This document shows, one piece after another, positions 44,094 through 57,230 of a stretch of 64,000 nucleotides of DNA (positions are counted from its first letter, which is position 1; each line of letters opens with the position of its first letter). The DNA is from Pohlia nutans (lineage: Eukaryota > Streptophyta > Bryopsida > Bryales > Mniaceae), in assembly GCA_022496805.1 (NCBI GenBank), contig CM040103.1, positions 21,056,820-21,120,819 of the forward strand, written 5' to 3'. A model generated the notes under the pieces. The model made no database searches, was not told the origin of the DNA, and saw nothing but the letters and a program-made list of their open reading frames with translations. The translations under genes were made by a program, and so were the position numbers.

Positions 44094-45553
44094 TCTGTCC
44101 GACCTATATAGTATTTTTATGGGCGCGACGAGATCTACACTATGATGACATCTATTTTTTTAGCAAGTTTAGTTTTTTTTAAGCCAGTTTGGTTTTTCAG
44201 AGAGGATGAGGTCTATGATTCTATGCCTCTAGAACATGAATAGAAAAGTTTATCATTAGTGAAATACACTCTATTAGTGACTCAGACCAATAATCAGTAT
44301 CCCGTAAGTTGCTGTTGAAGAAGATTCTCTAGGTTCCCTTAATGACTATTTTTGCAACGTTTTGCCTGTGTTTATATAATCTCTTGCAACTGAACAATGC
44401 ATAAGACAATTTTGAATTTTCATTTATTATGTATATGTTAAAATCATATAAGGTATATAACTAAAGACAACCCAGATTAAAGAGTGGCTGTACACAAACA
44501 CGAATCTAACGTAACAACTCGTCACCGCATTCTACAGACTCTGATTAACAGTCCAGGGCTCAGCATATTATTAAATGCGATCAACCCCTACGTGGCATTG
44601 TGCTATTAGGCCCTCCGTTTTGCGGTCTAAGATGTGGCCACGTGGTCGAATCCCCGACGATCGAGTCCGTTGAATAGAATCGTCAATTCCGTAAAGGCAA
44701 CTCACAATCGGCTAAGAACGTGGTTTAATTCTAGTAGGCTGAGAATGATTTGGAAGGGATTTTCCTCTCAACTTCCATGAATAATAATGCACTGCAATGG
44801 ATGAAGTTAAATGTAACTTAGTCTGTAAACTGCAATTAAATGTAACTTAGTTTGTAAACTGCAAGAAAATGAAATAAACTTATGCTCAAGTTTTCAAAGT
44901 GTGCTTAGAGCATCCGCACCCATGCTCGCCAAGAGTCTGACACACGCAATGAATGGATGAAAAATGCTAAGGGCTCTTCAAAAATGCTTCTTGACCCTCA
45001 ACCTTGGCGTGTTAAGAAATGGCCCTCCAAATCTAAGTCTAGTTGACTATATCTGACATCTTACTTGTGATTGGTCCATTGACTATTTGACGTGCACTTT
45101 TGGTGCTTGAGGGGCGTTTAAGGGTGGGGGAATGTAATTTCAAGGGCTCTTCAAATATAGATGAATAATTTTAGCGAGTCACCTTTAGTGAGCATGGATG
45201 GAGATGCTCTTAACCATTTAGTGCTTAGGGTACTATAGCTTCGTGCACTGGATTTCAGCAGTTTTTTCCATACTATCACAAATAGAATATTAGATTCAAT
45301 TAGAAATATAATAGAATCAATTAGAGTAAAATTGTTTTCGCAACTAGAGTGTAGACAATTTTTCAAAATTAGAGAACCATTCAATGGTGGAATTGCAAGG
45401 TTATAGTGTGTCTTTGAACTACGTATGAATGAGTCACTCTCACTTATAAAATTCACAATAATTATGTGTAAGTTTGTTCTTGATATGAAAGATTGCAACG
45501 AAGAGGTGTTTCATTTTTGAGTATTTTCACGTTTTCTTTGTAAGTATTTTTAT
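44094..45553 (-). repeat. Segment X', right arm of the 1.46-kb inverted duplication
   Basis: Inverse of 17031-18490. It follows directly after the displaced end of the left direct-duplication unit (44041-44093) and precedes the right-hand unit. It includes the mirrored MITE at 44908-45209. Confidence 0.85.
44908..45209. mobile_element. PIF/Harbinger-like MITE, family B, mirrored copy in X'
   Basis: Mirror of 17375-17676 with the same flanking TTA/TAA. It was carried by the X duplication rather than inserted independently. Confidence 0.8.
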
Positions 45554-45555
45554 AC

Positions 45556-45620
45556 GAAATGTGAAGTTCAGAGTTGGAGATTTATAATACGCGTCTTTTA
45601 AAAAAGAAAATTTCATTTTG
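45556..45620 (+). repeat. Direct-duplicated block, right copy
   Basis: Copy of 16951-17017. It is joined within about 10 bp to the copy of 19090 onwards, so everything between 17018 and 19089 is missing from the right unit. Confidence 0.8.
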
Positions 45621-45630
45621 GGAAAATACT

Positions 45631-46800
45631 GTGGATAAAAATTTAACAGCTCCACAATTTTGGGAAAAATCCCTTCTTTGTAGGAAAGGTGTCATCAATG
45701 AGGTTTGGAAAGGTGTTAGCAATAGTAGGGGTATTACATAATGGCCCCTCAAGTGCCACATTAGCTAAGACCATTCTTTAGTGTTCAAAACTAGGGAATA
45801 TTTCCTATTTTGGTGCTCCCTTAACAATTGCCTACTATTGCTCAAATATTTTTTGTCCTCCTAAATGTTAGCTAATACCCATTCTTAAAAGTGTGCCATG
45901 TGTACATCCATGTAGGATTGGTAATTACTAAAGAATGTAGGTGGGAACACACACTTTTTTAAGGATGTAAGACCCCCTTGTAAGACCACCTCTAAGGCCA
46001 GGTGGGAACATACCTTTAGAATCTTAGATGATATCCACTATAAGCAATATACCAGCCTAGCCTTGAACACTCTGTATTGCAAACAGTCTTCCCAGTACCT
46101 CAATTTTTAGCAAGAAATTTGAAGATACCAGTCACTGCTGGGAATGCTCTCATCCTTGGGAACAAACGACCTTTCTGTTCACTGCTGCCAGTTGTCGGGA
46201 TGTGTGACGTCCTTCACGTGAAGGCAAGGGCACCGCTATTGGAAGTTGTTGTTGTGACGCTCACTGTTACGGTGTTGACATCCTATTGACTCGTGCACGT
46301 CAATCATTCCATTTTCAACGTATCAATGACACGAGAATGGTAACCCTAGAACCCTACTAGCCAGCTCACATAAGTATATGCTTCGCAAGTATATAATTAA
46401 GTATATAATTAAGTATATAATTATATATATACTTCTGTCGTAGTCGGTTAAGTGCATGTTTATGTTGTAGCCAGCTGTGAATAAAATGATCAGCACCGAG
46501 ATTATACATTCAACTGACACGTAGTACCCGGCCCCCTGAACTTCGTCGCAACTTGCAAAGATCAAGCTTAGAATGTGGAGAATCTTGCAGGTTTTTCATT
46601 ACTATAGTATACTGAGGAATTTGCATCTTCAAGAGCACGAGACAATCATTCGATTTTTGAGTTCAAATGCATTGCATGAGTACCGAACTGATTGAGTACC
46701 GCTCTCTGGGCCACTTGCATCAGTTGCATGTGCAAGTTAGCAACCGCCTTTGCGTTGTAGTCCAAGTGTCACGTGCTTGGGCAAGTGAGAACCGCCCTCG
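45631..46800 (+). repeat. Direct duplication, right copy
   Basis: Copy of 19090-20690 followed by a copy of 44041-44093, i.e. the same segment without the LINE and without the 484-bp TIR element. It preserves both empty sites: GCAACCGCCTTTGCGTTG for the LINE and CCCAGTACCTC for the TIR element. Confidence 0.85.
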
Positions 46801-47130
46801 GACATTCCGTTCACCATTGCATAATTAACTACGGCCCATGCAAGCTGTGAATTCTACGTGTTCGTGTACGTAAGGTCGGTCCACGCATGCAGCGCGGTGA
46901 TGAAGCTTGAATTTGAAGCTTTCAGTAACTAGGACGAAGATTTAGAGGTCAACCGGCCAAATTGATTAACACTATGGATAACAACTTAAGCTTGTGTGTA
47001 GTGCCTAAATTCCGTTTCAGCTAGAGCGGTGAACTCACTGACTGGATCTGCCCTGATCAGGATTCTACTTCCAGTGTAAAAAGAGCCCTTGGGAAGGCGG
47101 CCAGTGTAAAAAACGCTTGGAAATGTTATA
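46801..47130. other. Intergenic stretch
   Basis: No gene recognised. The phrase GCCAGTGTAAAAA is repeated near 47072 and 47099. Confidence 0.4.
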
Positions 47131-48052
47131 GGATGATGGCATGATATGGGTACCCATCCACACTGGAAACTTTGATCAGTTTAGCCGGGGTTAAACCGAG
47201 GTAGTTAAGCCCCCTCTTTAGCCCTCCTTAGCACTATGTGAAAAATGGGGGGCTAAATTTTTAGCCCCCTTTTTGTACCAGTAGTGAGGGCTAAAACACA
47301 AATCAGCAGGGCTAAAACACAAATCAGCTGGGCTAAAAAGGATGGTTGATTATGAACTGCAGAGAGATTTGGGTTTAGCTGCGGCTAAACATTGTGATTT
47401 ATCCCCCACAGCCGTTTTAGCCTGGGGCTAAAAGTTCAAAAGCTTCCAGTGCCAAAAATAGTGTGATATTCAAGAAATATCTTTTTGATAAGAAGAAAAC
47501 GTTGAAAATTTACAAAAATTAGAGGGTGTTAAGGTTGATTGTCCTAAAACCACCAACTTAAACAATCTAGACTATTTTTGGCAGTCCTAAATTCGAAAAA
47601 AAAATATGACCACATTTGAAATAGGTTTTGATGAGGATTGCAAAAATTTGCAACATCTAATTCGCATTTGTTAATTTTATACAAAATCCCAAAGTGGAAA
47701 GTAACATGTGACCCAAATCAAACCTCTAGGTTCCCCCATGTTCAAACTTTGTTGTTTCTAATTCCGCTCATGAGCTAACCAAAACCACCAACTATTTCTT
47801 CGCAATGCTTGGTGTGCCATTGGTCTCCTTCAATAGTGAAATTGGTGGGTTTAGTCTCAACTGTGGCGGCCCCAAGAAAAGTCTACATGTCGTAAGTGGG
47901 GAAGGTGGTGGAATTAGGACAATCAACCTTATAGACACCATAGTTGCAACTATATACATGGTGTTAGAGACGGAATTTTTAGCACACATAAAATGAGTTA
48001 AGTCGCATTATGTGAGATGCGTAAAAGTGGTACCCATATCAGGCCATTCCCC
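47131..48052. mobile_element. Mariner-like TIR element, copy 1 (non-autonomous)
   Basis: Termini GGATGATGGCATGATATGGG and, inwards from the right, GGGGAATGGCCTGATATGGG, both continuing TACC. TA lies on each side (47129-47130 and 48053-48054), consistent with Tc1/mariner-type insertion. It shares TIRs and an internal block (AATAGTGTGAT...GAAATATCTTTTTG) with 59127-61012. The interior has no transposase, and a CACTA-like MITE is nested at 47161-47451. Confidence 0.6.
47161..47451. mobile_element. CACTA-like MITE nested in the mariner-like element
   Basis: A 291-bp element with ends CACTGGAAACTTTGA and TTCAAAAGCTTCCAGTG, flanked by CCA at 47158-47160 and 47452-47454. CACTG ends with 3-bp duplications are diagnostic of the CACTA/EnSpm group. 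The interior has repeated GGGCTAAAACACAAATCAGC (two tandem copies, 47288-47335) and further GGCTAAA words. The related element at 59127-61012 shows the uninterrupted site. Confidence 0.75.
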
Positions 48053-48054
48053 TA

Positions 48055-51000
48055 CAACCAATGTTATATTGGGTATATTGGGCAATCCCTGTTATTTTCT
48101 AGTGTAATAGGTGACATGCTACATGGATTGACAAAAGAACTAATTTGGCATTAGTCAAATATTGTTGAATTGGTTTGCAGAGAAATCAAGGTGTTCAAGA
48201 CATTGAATTGTGTAGACATAGGGCCAAAAATAAGCGGCTAGTGACATAGTCTCTACTTTAGTATTTACCCCATATTAACTTTTGAGTCTTTATTTACTGT
48301 TCAATCTTGTACCTCCCAAAAACGAAGCGTTTTGGTAGTCCCTCTTCTTTGTGGGGATAGGGATTCTAAGTGGATATGAGCAATAATTGGCTTCAAGAAA
48401 GAACCTATAAATATCCAATCGAAAAACATTTCAGAATAGTTTGATATGACCAAAAACTACTCAAAAGGATGTCGGAACAAGCTCTCTAAATTTTGGGCCA
48501 TTATAATATGCATGTTCAAGATTTCCAAATATTCGTTAACTCCTAAAGGACCAGGTGGACGCATTGTGTTTAAGAATGATTTCATTACTTTAATAACTTA
48601 TTTAAATTCTTGAATTTTGCTCAATGTAAACTTAAGAATTCTAAATGTCTCTAATGAGAACACAAAAATCCTTCAAAATTTGCAATTACAATGTTCAATC
48701 CATCGGGAAAAAACTAGAACATCAATGCAAGTGAACTTGGGACATGGTAGTTAAAGAGGTTGATGACCTGGAGCGCATTTTCACACCATGGCGTCACATT
48801 TGTCCAAAAAAAAGTGTAAAATGTAAAACATTTGCCCTTACAACATCATTAACACTATATATTAATTACAAAAAGTGTTAAATATATTTAAAATGGAATA
48901 TTTTTAGATTTTTTAAATATTTATATTATTATGGAATATTTTGAAATATTCCAAAAAATAAATTTGAAATATTACACATTTTATGCAATGTTACAATTAA
49001 CCCTTAAGCGTCTACACTACAATTAATATTTGGTCAAACCACATCAATTCCTCACATTTTCAAGTATATTATATATTTATGGTATTTTTCTCATATAAGA
49101 TATTGTTAAACCAATTTGCCTTGATTTTTGTGTAATTATTTAAAGAAAATAAATTTGATAAGATCTTTTGAAGTCTTTTTCTTGTAAAAATCATCGTAAT
49201 TAAAAAAAATACTTAGAATAGTGACGGAATGTTTAGGGAAAATGTAAATAATAGTGATGACCAACAAGGTCTAGGTCGCATGCTTCTTGAGCTTACATAT
49301 AGAAAGAAATTCAATAGAAAAACCATCTCTTTAGTGTATGTTGAAATTTTAGGTTTTGGGCTTTAAAGTGTTGTAGGAAACGTAATATTAACAAGTTTAA
49401 ATAATGATAAATTGAACTAGAAAGTACTAGATAACCCTACACTTCTATAGTTGGGATGATTTTCATTTGGAATTAAGAACTACACGAAAATCAACCTCTC
49501 GCTGAAAAACAACGAAACATGGCCCCACGGAAATCCTTGCATGTTTAGGAGTTAAAAACAATCAAAAACTCAACTTCAACAAGTCACCAACAAGTCACTT
49601 CACCCAAACATAAATCTTTGATAATCGATTATTGTTGTTGTATTTAGTTTTAGAATACCACTTTTTGAGCACTTAGATACAATAAATTTTTTTATGCTTT
49701 TGAAATTTCAAACGCTAATCATGGTTTTAGAATTTATGAAAATGTTTGTAATGAATGACCTCTTGATTTTATTCAAAAATTTCAAAAAAGAACTCATTAT
49801 CAAACTTATAATTATGTAATATATATGGTAGATTGTTTTGAAAATTGATATACAGTCTCATGAGTCATGACTAAGTCCTCTTTGATCTTCAACAGTGAAG
49901 GTTTCTACATAAACACCAATTAAGAGATTTAACTGCCTTCTTGAAAGCACCATGAGAAAGTAATAGAATTTTAGGGATGAACATGGTCTTTTAGGGGTTA
50001 AATGTCATAAATTTAGATTTTAATTATTCAGACCAAAAACAGCTTGATTAAAGCGCACATTTCATAAAATCTAGAATACCACATTGGAAAAATGATGGGT
50101 AGTGCTTCCCTTCTCAATAGAGATAGGTCCCCCAATATTTGTACAATGTTTTTATTCATAGAATACATTGATTCCAATTTATTCCAGTTTATTTTTCCAA
50201 AATTCTAGCCAATAATTTGCATAAAATACTTTAAATCAAACTAAGTAAATAACTCATTATATTTTTCAAAAGCCACTTTACATAAAAAGTCCAGGCTGTT
50301 GTGATGTGTAAGAGGGCTCGGATCCTCACCTCTCATGCCTTTTAGTGGTTCAAATCTCAAAGTCAGTCCCAACTCCTTTACAACATGACTTGAGGCCAAA
50401 AATTCCAAACAAATTAAAGTGAGAATTTGTTATTTTTAAATTTTTATTTTCTAGCAATCACGACTTTTGGTATTAAAAGAAATGTGGGATTCTACGACTA
50501 CAAATATACAACTCAAATCGTCCAAAAACTAATCCATAATGACTGTTATTACTCATTAGTCATTATGGACTAGTTTGAGCCCTTTACTTGTCGTCGATGT
50601 AGAATCCCAAATTTCTTCTTGTGTGGAATGATTGTTTGCAAATCTAAACAACTCTTTTTGGTTTTGTTGTTCCCTTCAATTCTTTGAACCCAATGTCATT
50701 AGACATGGAAGAAATGAGCTCTATTATAATCTTACTGTATTGAGAATTTGAGATCGGCTTTAAAGCTGGTACAATCATGCTAAAATATGGTTGAATCAGC
50801 CCCAAGAAGCGTAGACCTTGATTTCATATATAAAGTGACCTTTAGGGCGTTTCCAAACTTCTCTCTTCAATTCACTCCTTCCACCGCTATGTATCCCTCT
50901 ATATAGTCCGTGAACTAGACAAGACTTCACAATCACTATATATGAGTAATCATTATTGTCCATCAATTTAGGCTACTAAGCCGTTTCTTAAATTAGTTAC

Positions 51001-51937
51001 AAATGGACGTACTTCGATATTACTATATCGTGCTTGTACTCCGTGGCTCTCTCACTTGCCCAAAATTTTACATCTCTCACTTGCCCAAAATTACATACAA
51101 ACACTTTTCATCTGGTTTTCATAGAATATCTTCTATTCAATGGTAGGATGCAATCTTCTATTTAGAGCATGTACATTTTTCTTAGGAATTTACTCCTAAA
51201 TTTACTCATGAATTTCATCCCGCTAATTTATCCCTTCCTCACCTACAAACAATATATCAATTTCTTGCATAATTCTAAACAAATGTCAGATTGCCATGTG
51301 TTTTAACACAAGTCTTCAAACTATTAATCATTATCAATTTTTTTAATTATAGTAGCAATTTGGTTTGGAGGGGTTTATTATGACATTAATAAAGTCTTAC
51401 AAACTTGTTGTCATGAAGCATGTATAATTGTTGTGAGAAAATTTCCATCCAAAATATTCTGTGTAAAGGTGGATAGGCCACAGTTGAGGGAGAAATTTTA
51501 GCTTAACCAACTAGGATCCTACATTTTCTTGGATCGGCTGGTTTTCTAGAAGTCAACATTCTCTTAGCTAGGCCTAAAGAAAGTAGGGAATAATCTTTAA
51601 TTTCCCCTCAAGTGGTTAGTTTTTTCCCGAAGATTTTGAACTCGATTAGGAAATTCTAAATAGCAACCGGCTAATCTATAACTAAAAATCAATTCTCCCT
51701 GGTTAGGATATTGATACAAACATAAGGATTGACACCAATGATGTTTTGTTGCTAATTTAGCCAAATTGCTACATAAAATTTGGCCGACTAATTGATACAA
51801 AGGATGTTTGAAACGAATGAAAACCATATTTTTTACATGGAGTCAAGATGTGTAGGCTCTTTAAACCAAAGCAGCACCCAAGTATTGCCTAAATAGCACC
51901 TAGTAGGCACATGTGAATTACCTTGATAAGTTACCTA
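48055..51937. other. Long AT-rich intergenic stretch
   Basis: Contains R4 copy 2 (48225-48365). Near 50285-50400 there is a weak tRNA-like B-box (GTGGTTCAAATCTC) that could be part of a SINE. No gene, complete element or RNA was recognised. The ORF at 51597-51827 has no features. Confidence 0.45.
48225..48365 (+). repeat. Dispersed repeat R4, copy 2
   Basis: Similar to 11985-12130 in the same orientation. Confidence 0.45.
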
Positions 51938-52265
51938 CTCCCTTTGTCCCATAGAAAGATGATGTATTAGATAACCGACGAGCCGCGGTAGCGGCGAGTA
52001 GGTTATCGTACACAAGTGGTTGTTCATTTTTCAATCACAACCCTTTATCTTCATGATCCAAGGGCGTAGGATGCAAGTTGAAAAAAGTCAAAGAAAGTTA
52101 TGAGTTGCAACTTGTGATGGCGATGATGACAGGTTGCTAATGGGATGAAGCCACGTTAGCATTGAGAAGTCAACAACCGGTTATGAAAACTACTCTACTA
52201 TATAATAGTTTTCATCATAAAAATTATATAATAGTTTTCATCATCTTTTTATGGGACAGAAGGCG
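51938..52265. mobile_element. Stowaway-like MITE
   Basis: A 328-bp element with ends CTCCCTTTGTCCCATAGAAA and TTTTTATGGGACAGAAGGCG, flanked by TA (51936-51937 and 52266-52267). The CTCCCTYYGTCCCAT terminus is the classic Stowaway (Tc1/mariner) signature in plants. The interior has a duplicated TATATAATAGTTTTCATCAT. Confidence 0.85.
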
Positions 52266-52267
52266 TA

Positions 52268-52778
52268 GATATTAACATGAAAAGAGCATTAAAGCGGGAG
52301 CGTAGATTGCTCTTCAAGCCATGGAAAAGTACTAGTAAAAATGCAAAAGAAATATCATTGGTGGACACATTCTCTAAAGGACAGTTTGGCAGCCAGTCCC
52401 TCTCCACTCAAAGCCCGTGTGGCCCTGGTATGAGGTTTGTTCACAGTGGGTTAATGTAGGGCTAGAGTGACGTACAGGTGCTCTCAAGACTGCCTGCTGG
52501 AGTGGCCAATCTGCTTGATCAAAATGTCACGAGCGGAAGATACTTGCAAGGAGTTGGTAAGTTAAGGGTTGACCGACGGGTTGGGTGCCTTGCACGCAAA
52601 TTTTTACAACCCATCGCGTCATAGATCATGTCGGGTTCCATTACATGTCTTCACCACAACCCTCAAACAAATAACGGCTTGGAAGGCATGTCATTGACTG
52701 GAAATGAAGTTAAATTGTGCCATGTGTCTTAAAAGTGATTTTCTACCAAATTTGTGCATCACTGCAAAGATTGTTTTA
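52268..52778. other. Intergenic stretch, nothing recognised
   Basis: No domain, repeat boundary or RNA seen; a 60-codon ORF (52277-52459) is unremarkable. Confidence 0.45.
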
Positions 52779-53141
52779 AGGCCGCTTCACACTATGGCCG
52801 TCAAGTCGAGAGGCCGTGGGAATTGAGAGTCCAAACTTTGTTGAGAGTCCAAAGAAATCTACTGAAAATAGGCATAAAATATAGTTTTCATTTTTTATAA
52901 AAAGAAATCGACAGCCTCTCGACCATAGTGACGGGTCTTGCAAAATGTAGGACCCAAACGAGAGGTCGAGAGGCCGTCACCTTGGTCAAAAAGTGTTGCC
53001 ATGTAAGCATTTTGAAGGTCCACGGCCTTTGGACTTTGGCCTCTAGTGTGAAGGGTCGAGAGGCTGAAACCATGGTTTCTTGCAATTTGATTGGTGGAAA
53101 CCGACGGACTCTCGACCTTCGGCCATAGTGTGAAACCCCCC
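52779..53141. mobile_element. PIF/Harbinger-like MITE, family D
   Basis: A 363-bp element whose inverted termini share TTCACACTATGGCC (left AGGCCGCTTCACAC, right TAGTGTGAAACCCCCC). It is flanked by TTA at 52776-52778 and 53142-53144. The word GTCGAGAGGC recurs inside. The ORFs here are overlapping shadows. Confidence 0.75.
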
Positions 53142-53594
53142 TTATAAGCCCTTGCCAGGGTTCATCCTTTTTCTCTCAATGCATGAAAGATAAAAAAATT
53201 CAAAACATGTGATTCTTGAGGCACGGCTACTATGGACTTTCAACCCTCGATCATCATTCTTTAAGTAAACAATGACGTGGCATGGTTCAATATTCTAGAA
53301 TTAGCTACGGTAATTCTTGTGCAACAATTCTTATTCCAAGGTACAACTCACAAGGGTTAAAGAACCTTATGTAAATTAAATGCATTTTCCGGCCAAGCGA
53401 GCCTTGATGACATGATATTTGTTTAACGCACACATTTTAGTAGTAGAAAGGTGTAGTTACTATTCCTAATTGAAGAATTTATGCATGGGTAGGGTGGACA
53501 TGGTTGCACTTAATTTTTGGAGGAATTTCTTACAGTGATAACCTGTAGTTGATGTCGGGGTTGGGTTCCACATGGAAACAGGGTTGGCCCTTAG

Positions 53595-53983
53595 AGCAAG
53601 CCCAACAGAGCCAAGTCAAATCCTCACCCAATGTCAAGTCAATTTTGGATTGAAATGAGATTTAGGGGCCCCCCAACAACACCTAATTTCATTATACCAA
53701 AAGTATTGATAAATATTTGAAGAACCAACAAAAGCAGCGCAAGTGTAAAAGCCACCGCCTGTGGATTTGCAAGGAGAATGATAACTAGTTGACTCCTTAT
53801 TAGCGTGAGAATATCAAAGGCACCAAGAGAGTAGTATATGACGTCCCCAACTCAAATAAAGGCCACCATCAAGGTATCTTGGTGTTTGACTGGTGATTCC
53901 TTTCTGTTGATGGGACCATGTTTACCCCAAACCTCCGGTATATTGACGTTGACTGCTGCATTGAATTGCTGTTGGGTATGCTC
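53595..53983. mobile_element. PIF/Harbinger-like MITE, family A-related
   Basis: A 389-bp element with ends GAGCAAGCCCAACAGAGCC and GCTGTTGGGTATGCTC, bordered by TTA (left) and TAA (right). The termini are close to family A, but the interior differs. Confidence 0.65.
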
Positions 53984-53986
53984 TAA

Positions 53987-55690
53987 GGTAGTGGGACCAA
54001 TTCCCGACCGGGTTGTATTTCCGACCCCTACTGGTTTGGGGATGGGTGTCAGAAACCAACCAGCATGGTTTCAGGTAGTGTCCAATAGTGTTGTAATTTC
54101 GTCCATGCTTGGAAAAATCAAGAGCTTCTGATTGGTGTAGAAGCACTCTATTTTCAAAATCCAACCTCTCATGAAAACCATGACTCTATGAGCGGTTAAT
54201 GGTCACTCTAAGCTTTCAGACTTAAAAAATCATAGAAAATTGTAGAAATGCTCAAAAAATGTTTTTTTTTGGGGATGCCTTTGCAATAGCTTTGCAGAGC
54301 ATCCAAAAATTATAAAAAAATTTCTTTCACAAGTCTAAGTTTGCAAACCTGAAATTCAGTCGGGAATTGGTCCCACTACCTTAAGTGGGCTGGTTGGTAG
54401 CAGTTTTGTGTCTAATGTTTTGGAAGTGTCATTTGTTGCATGCACGACACTCAACCTTATGCTGCCTGTCCAGGGATCAATTGTCTGAGTTCCACTTCAA
54501 AAGTGAGCTCATTGTGCACACATGCCATCGGCCTAAGCCACATGCCACTTAGAATGTGCCCAACTTGACGTCATGCCAGAACAGGTCTGGAGGACATCAT
54601 TGTCTTGGGCATCAGGCCCCAGAGTGAATTTGACTTATGGACAATTTCATTATTCCTTTCGCTCCTTCGTGACACAATAGCTATCTCGGGGAGGTCACTT
54701 TCAAACGTTATGTAACAACGTGCAAAAAAAATAGGGTTCAAAAAAAAAATATGAAAAACGAAAAAAAACGAAAAAAATGCAAAACGGCTTTGTTGGGCAC
54801 TGCTGGCCAACACTGAAGCGCTGCTGGCCAACACTGAAGCGCTGCTGAACCTCAGCTGACCCAACCTAAATACGTGTTCAATTTGATAACTTTGATTGCT
54901 TACCAACGATTCCACAATCCCTCAAATTAGGCGCAAATTTGGAATTTAGATCACTATTTTAGTAGCTTTCCAACGCACCAATCCTATCTTGATTTGGTTG
55001 AGAAATTTCACTTTTTTCTTCATTATTCTCTTTTAAATACGCCCATGGGACTTACCTTAAGGGTTAAATACCTTTCTTTTTCACATAAAAAGATACAAAG
55101 AATGTCTGACCTCCCCAAGGTATCCATCTAGCTTGAATGTCTGATTTGCACCAGATACGGTACCAGTAGTGCCTCATTACAAAAATATTTATCTGGTTCA
55201 ATGGGCCACATCGTGCATACATCATGCTTGTCAAACCAGGGCATCCAGGCACAGGCATATTTTCATGTTTGTCCGGACGTTCATTGTTCGTAGATGTTCT
55301 TGTCACTAGGCCACAGCTTCTTGGTTGAGTAAACTGTGAAAGGGAATTTTTTACCATTCATCCCAAATTACCCTGAGTGCTCCGGGAAATCACTCCTTTT
55401 TATCTTTTGAGTATCACATGTGAACAAAGGGTATTTAAAAGTACCTTGAAAACTAAAATAAAATCTTTATATAATTAGTACTATTATGAGAATATCATCA
55501 GTTTAATTCTTGTAATCAATTTTGAGCATCCTATATTAATGTAAATCTTTTATAAAATTTATTTTCAAAGATTTATTTGGACTTTATTTTTGTTTGCACG
55601 CTGTTACATAATATTTGGAAGTGACCTCATCAAGCCTCGGTGATTGTTGTCTCACCATAACATTGTTAACCCCTAAATTTACAACGGTTC
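53987..55690. other. Intergenic stretch with a short tandem repeat
   Basis: Contains two direct copies of TGCTGGCCAACACTGAAGCG (21-bp period, 54801-54842). ORFs at 54571-54915 and 55064-55357 (minus) show no domain. Nothing else recognised. Confidence 0.4.
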
Positions 55691-55694
55691 GAAA

Positions 55695-56060
55695 CGTGAA
55701 CAATTAGAAGGGATGATTTCTATGCCTCAATCTATGTTGCAGTGATTCACCCAAAATTTCAAAAAATTTAGTGTAAAAGTGTTCTTTAAAAAGTCATCTT
55801 CATAAAATTAAGCAATCAAAAAATCTCCAAAAATCACTACAATTTGAGTATTACATTTCAATCAATCACAATACATTCCATGTACAAATTCTCAAAATCG
55901 TATTAGTAATCAAATTACAAAAGAATATTGAATTTTAAGCTTCAAATTTTATACAAAAATATCGGTGACATCAATCATAGATCTAACCATATAGATAGAA
56001 TCAAAAATTCATAATGTACAAATTTTATTCATATATCAAGTTCAGAATATCCCTCGCTTG
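55695..56060 (-). repeat. R1 copy, inverted
   Basis: Near full-length R1 in reverse orientation: GGGATGATTTCTATGCCTCA, then TTGCAGTGATTCACCC, then CATAGATCTAACCATATAGA, then CAAGTTCAGAATATCCCTC at the end. Confidence 0.6.
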
Positions 56061-56718
56061 AAGTTCTTTAGCAATTATGTTATTTAATATAGCTACTCAC
56101 ATTTCCAAAGGAGTTTTATTTTCAAATTTTAGTTTAATTTATCAATTTATTTGTATTCTTGAATATAGAATTGTAACCGTGATATTATTTTTACAAACTA
56201 TTTGAATTTTTGTACACATGTAGAGAAGGTATGGTTTAACACAATAAAATTAAAAATAAAATAAAACTTATAAACAATATATGGCCTCATACAATATAAA
56301 TGTAAAACTATAAATTATATATTATAATTTAAAAGGTCAAATAGTGCACTCAAAAATGTTGATTGATTACATGGTGATAAAGCCAATTTTCTAATAAAAG
56401 AGCATGAGGAGAGGGGAAATGTAGATTTGGAGCTTGAGAGGGAAGATAAATTTAAGCTTGATAAAAACTTTAGATTAAAAGAATTTCATTGTGTAAAACA
56501 ATTCTTCCCATCTTAACAAGTGAGATGGACTAATTCAAAGCCTTGCAAAAAAGTCATAAAGCATGAAGTGATTAACCCAACCATAGTGCTAATGAATAAA
56601 TAAAAGTTGCATTTTTGGTACGATTGATAAAATTTAGCCAATTCATATAATTCTCACAATAAGTTCTCAAAAATCTTCATCATTCATCCATTATATGTTG
56701 ATCCTCTTAAGGATTAAG
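56061..56718. other. AT-rich stretch, nothing recognised
   Basis: No gene, repeat boundary or RNA seen. Confidence 0.4.
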
Positions 56719-56935
56719 AGCATCTCCACTCTCCGTGCAAGAAATTTGACATGCCCTCAAATTTTTATTTTTTTATTACACAATCTCAAAATCACATCCT
56801 CTAAGTTGAATGTGGGCCACTATGACATGTCAAATGTGTCCCAAAATTAATTAATTGACCAATCAAAAATAAAATTCAAGGATAAAGCTAACTAAACTTA
56901 TATTGATTTGGCCTTTTGCTTCATACAAAATGTTA
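56719..56935. mobile_element. Diverged MITE, possibly family B
   Basis: Starts TTAAGAGCATCTCCACTC like family B and contains an ATTGACCAATCAAAAATAAA segment followed by CTAACTAAACTTATATTGAT, comparable to the interior of 17375-17676. The right terminus is not recognisable, so the copy is truncated or old. Confidence 0.4.
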
Positions 56936-56984
56936 CTTAACCCTTAAATGTCTTCACTCCTCTCAAGATTAGATAGTTTTGCAA

Positions 56985-57230
56985 AGATGCATTATAAAAT
57001 GAAACTAAGAGGGATATTTCGAAATTGATGCATGAATAAAAGTTGTACATTTTAAAATTCTACGGTTAGATGTGGGATTGCTATCACCAATTTTTTTATT
57101 TTATAAATTTGAAACTTAAAATTAAAAATTCTTTGTAATTTGATTACGAATAAGATATTGACCATTTGTAAATGAAATTTGTTGCGATGGGTTAAAATGT
57201 AATATCAATATTGTTTATTGCTTTGAATTT
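56985..57230 (+). repeat. R1 left part
   Basis: Matches the left half of R1 (GCAAAGATGCATTATAAAAT start, TGAATAAAAGTTGTAC, GATTGCTATCACC). The right half resumes at 58123 after intervening repeats. Confidence 0.55.

Noticed and set aside
50285..50400. tRNA gene suggested by a GGTTCAAATCTC B-box
   Set aside because: No cloverleaf can be folded around it by eye and no convincing A-box at the right distance; at most a weak SINE trace.
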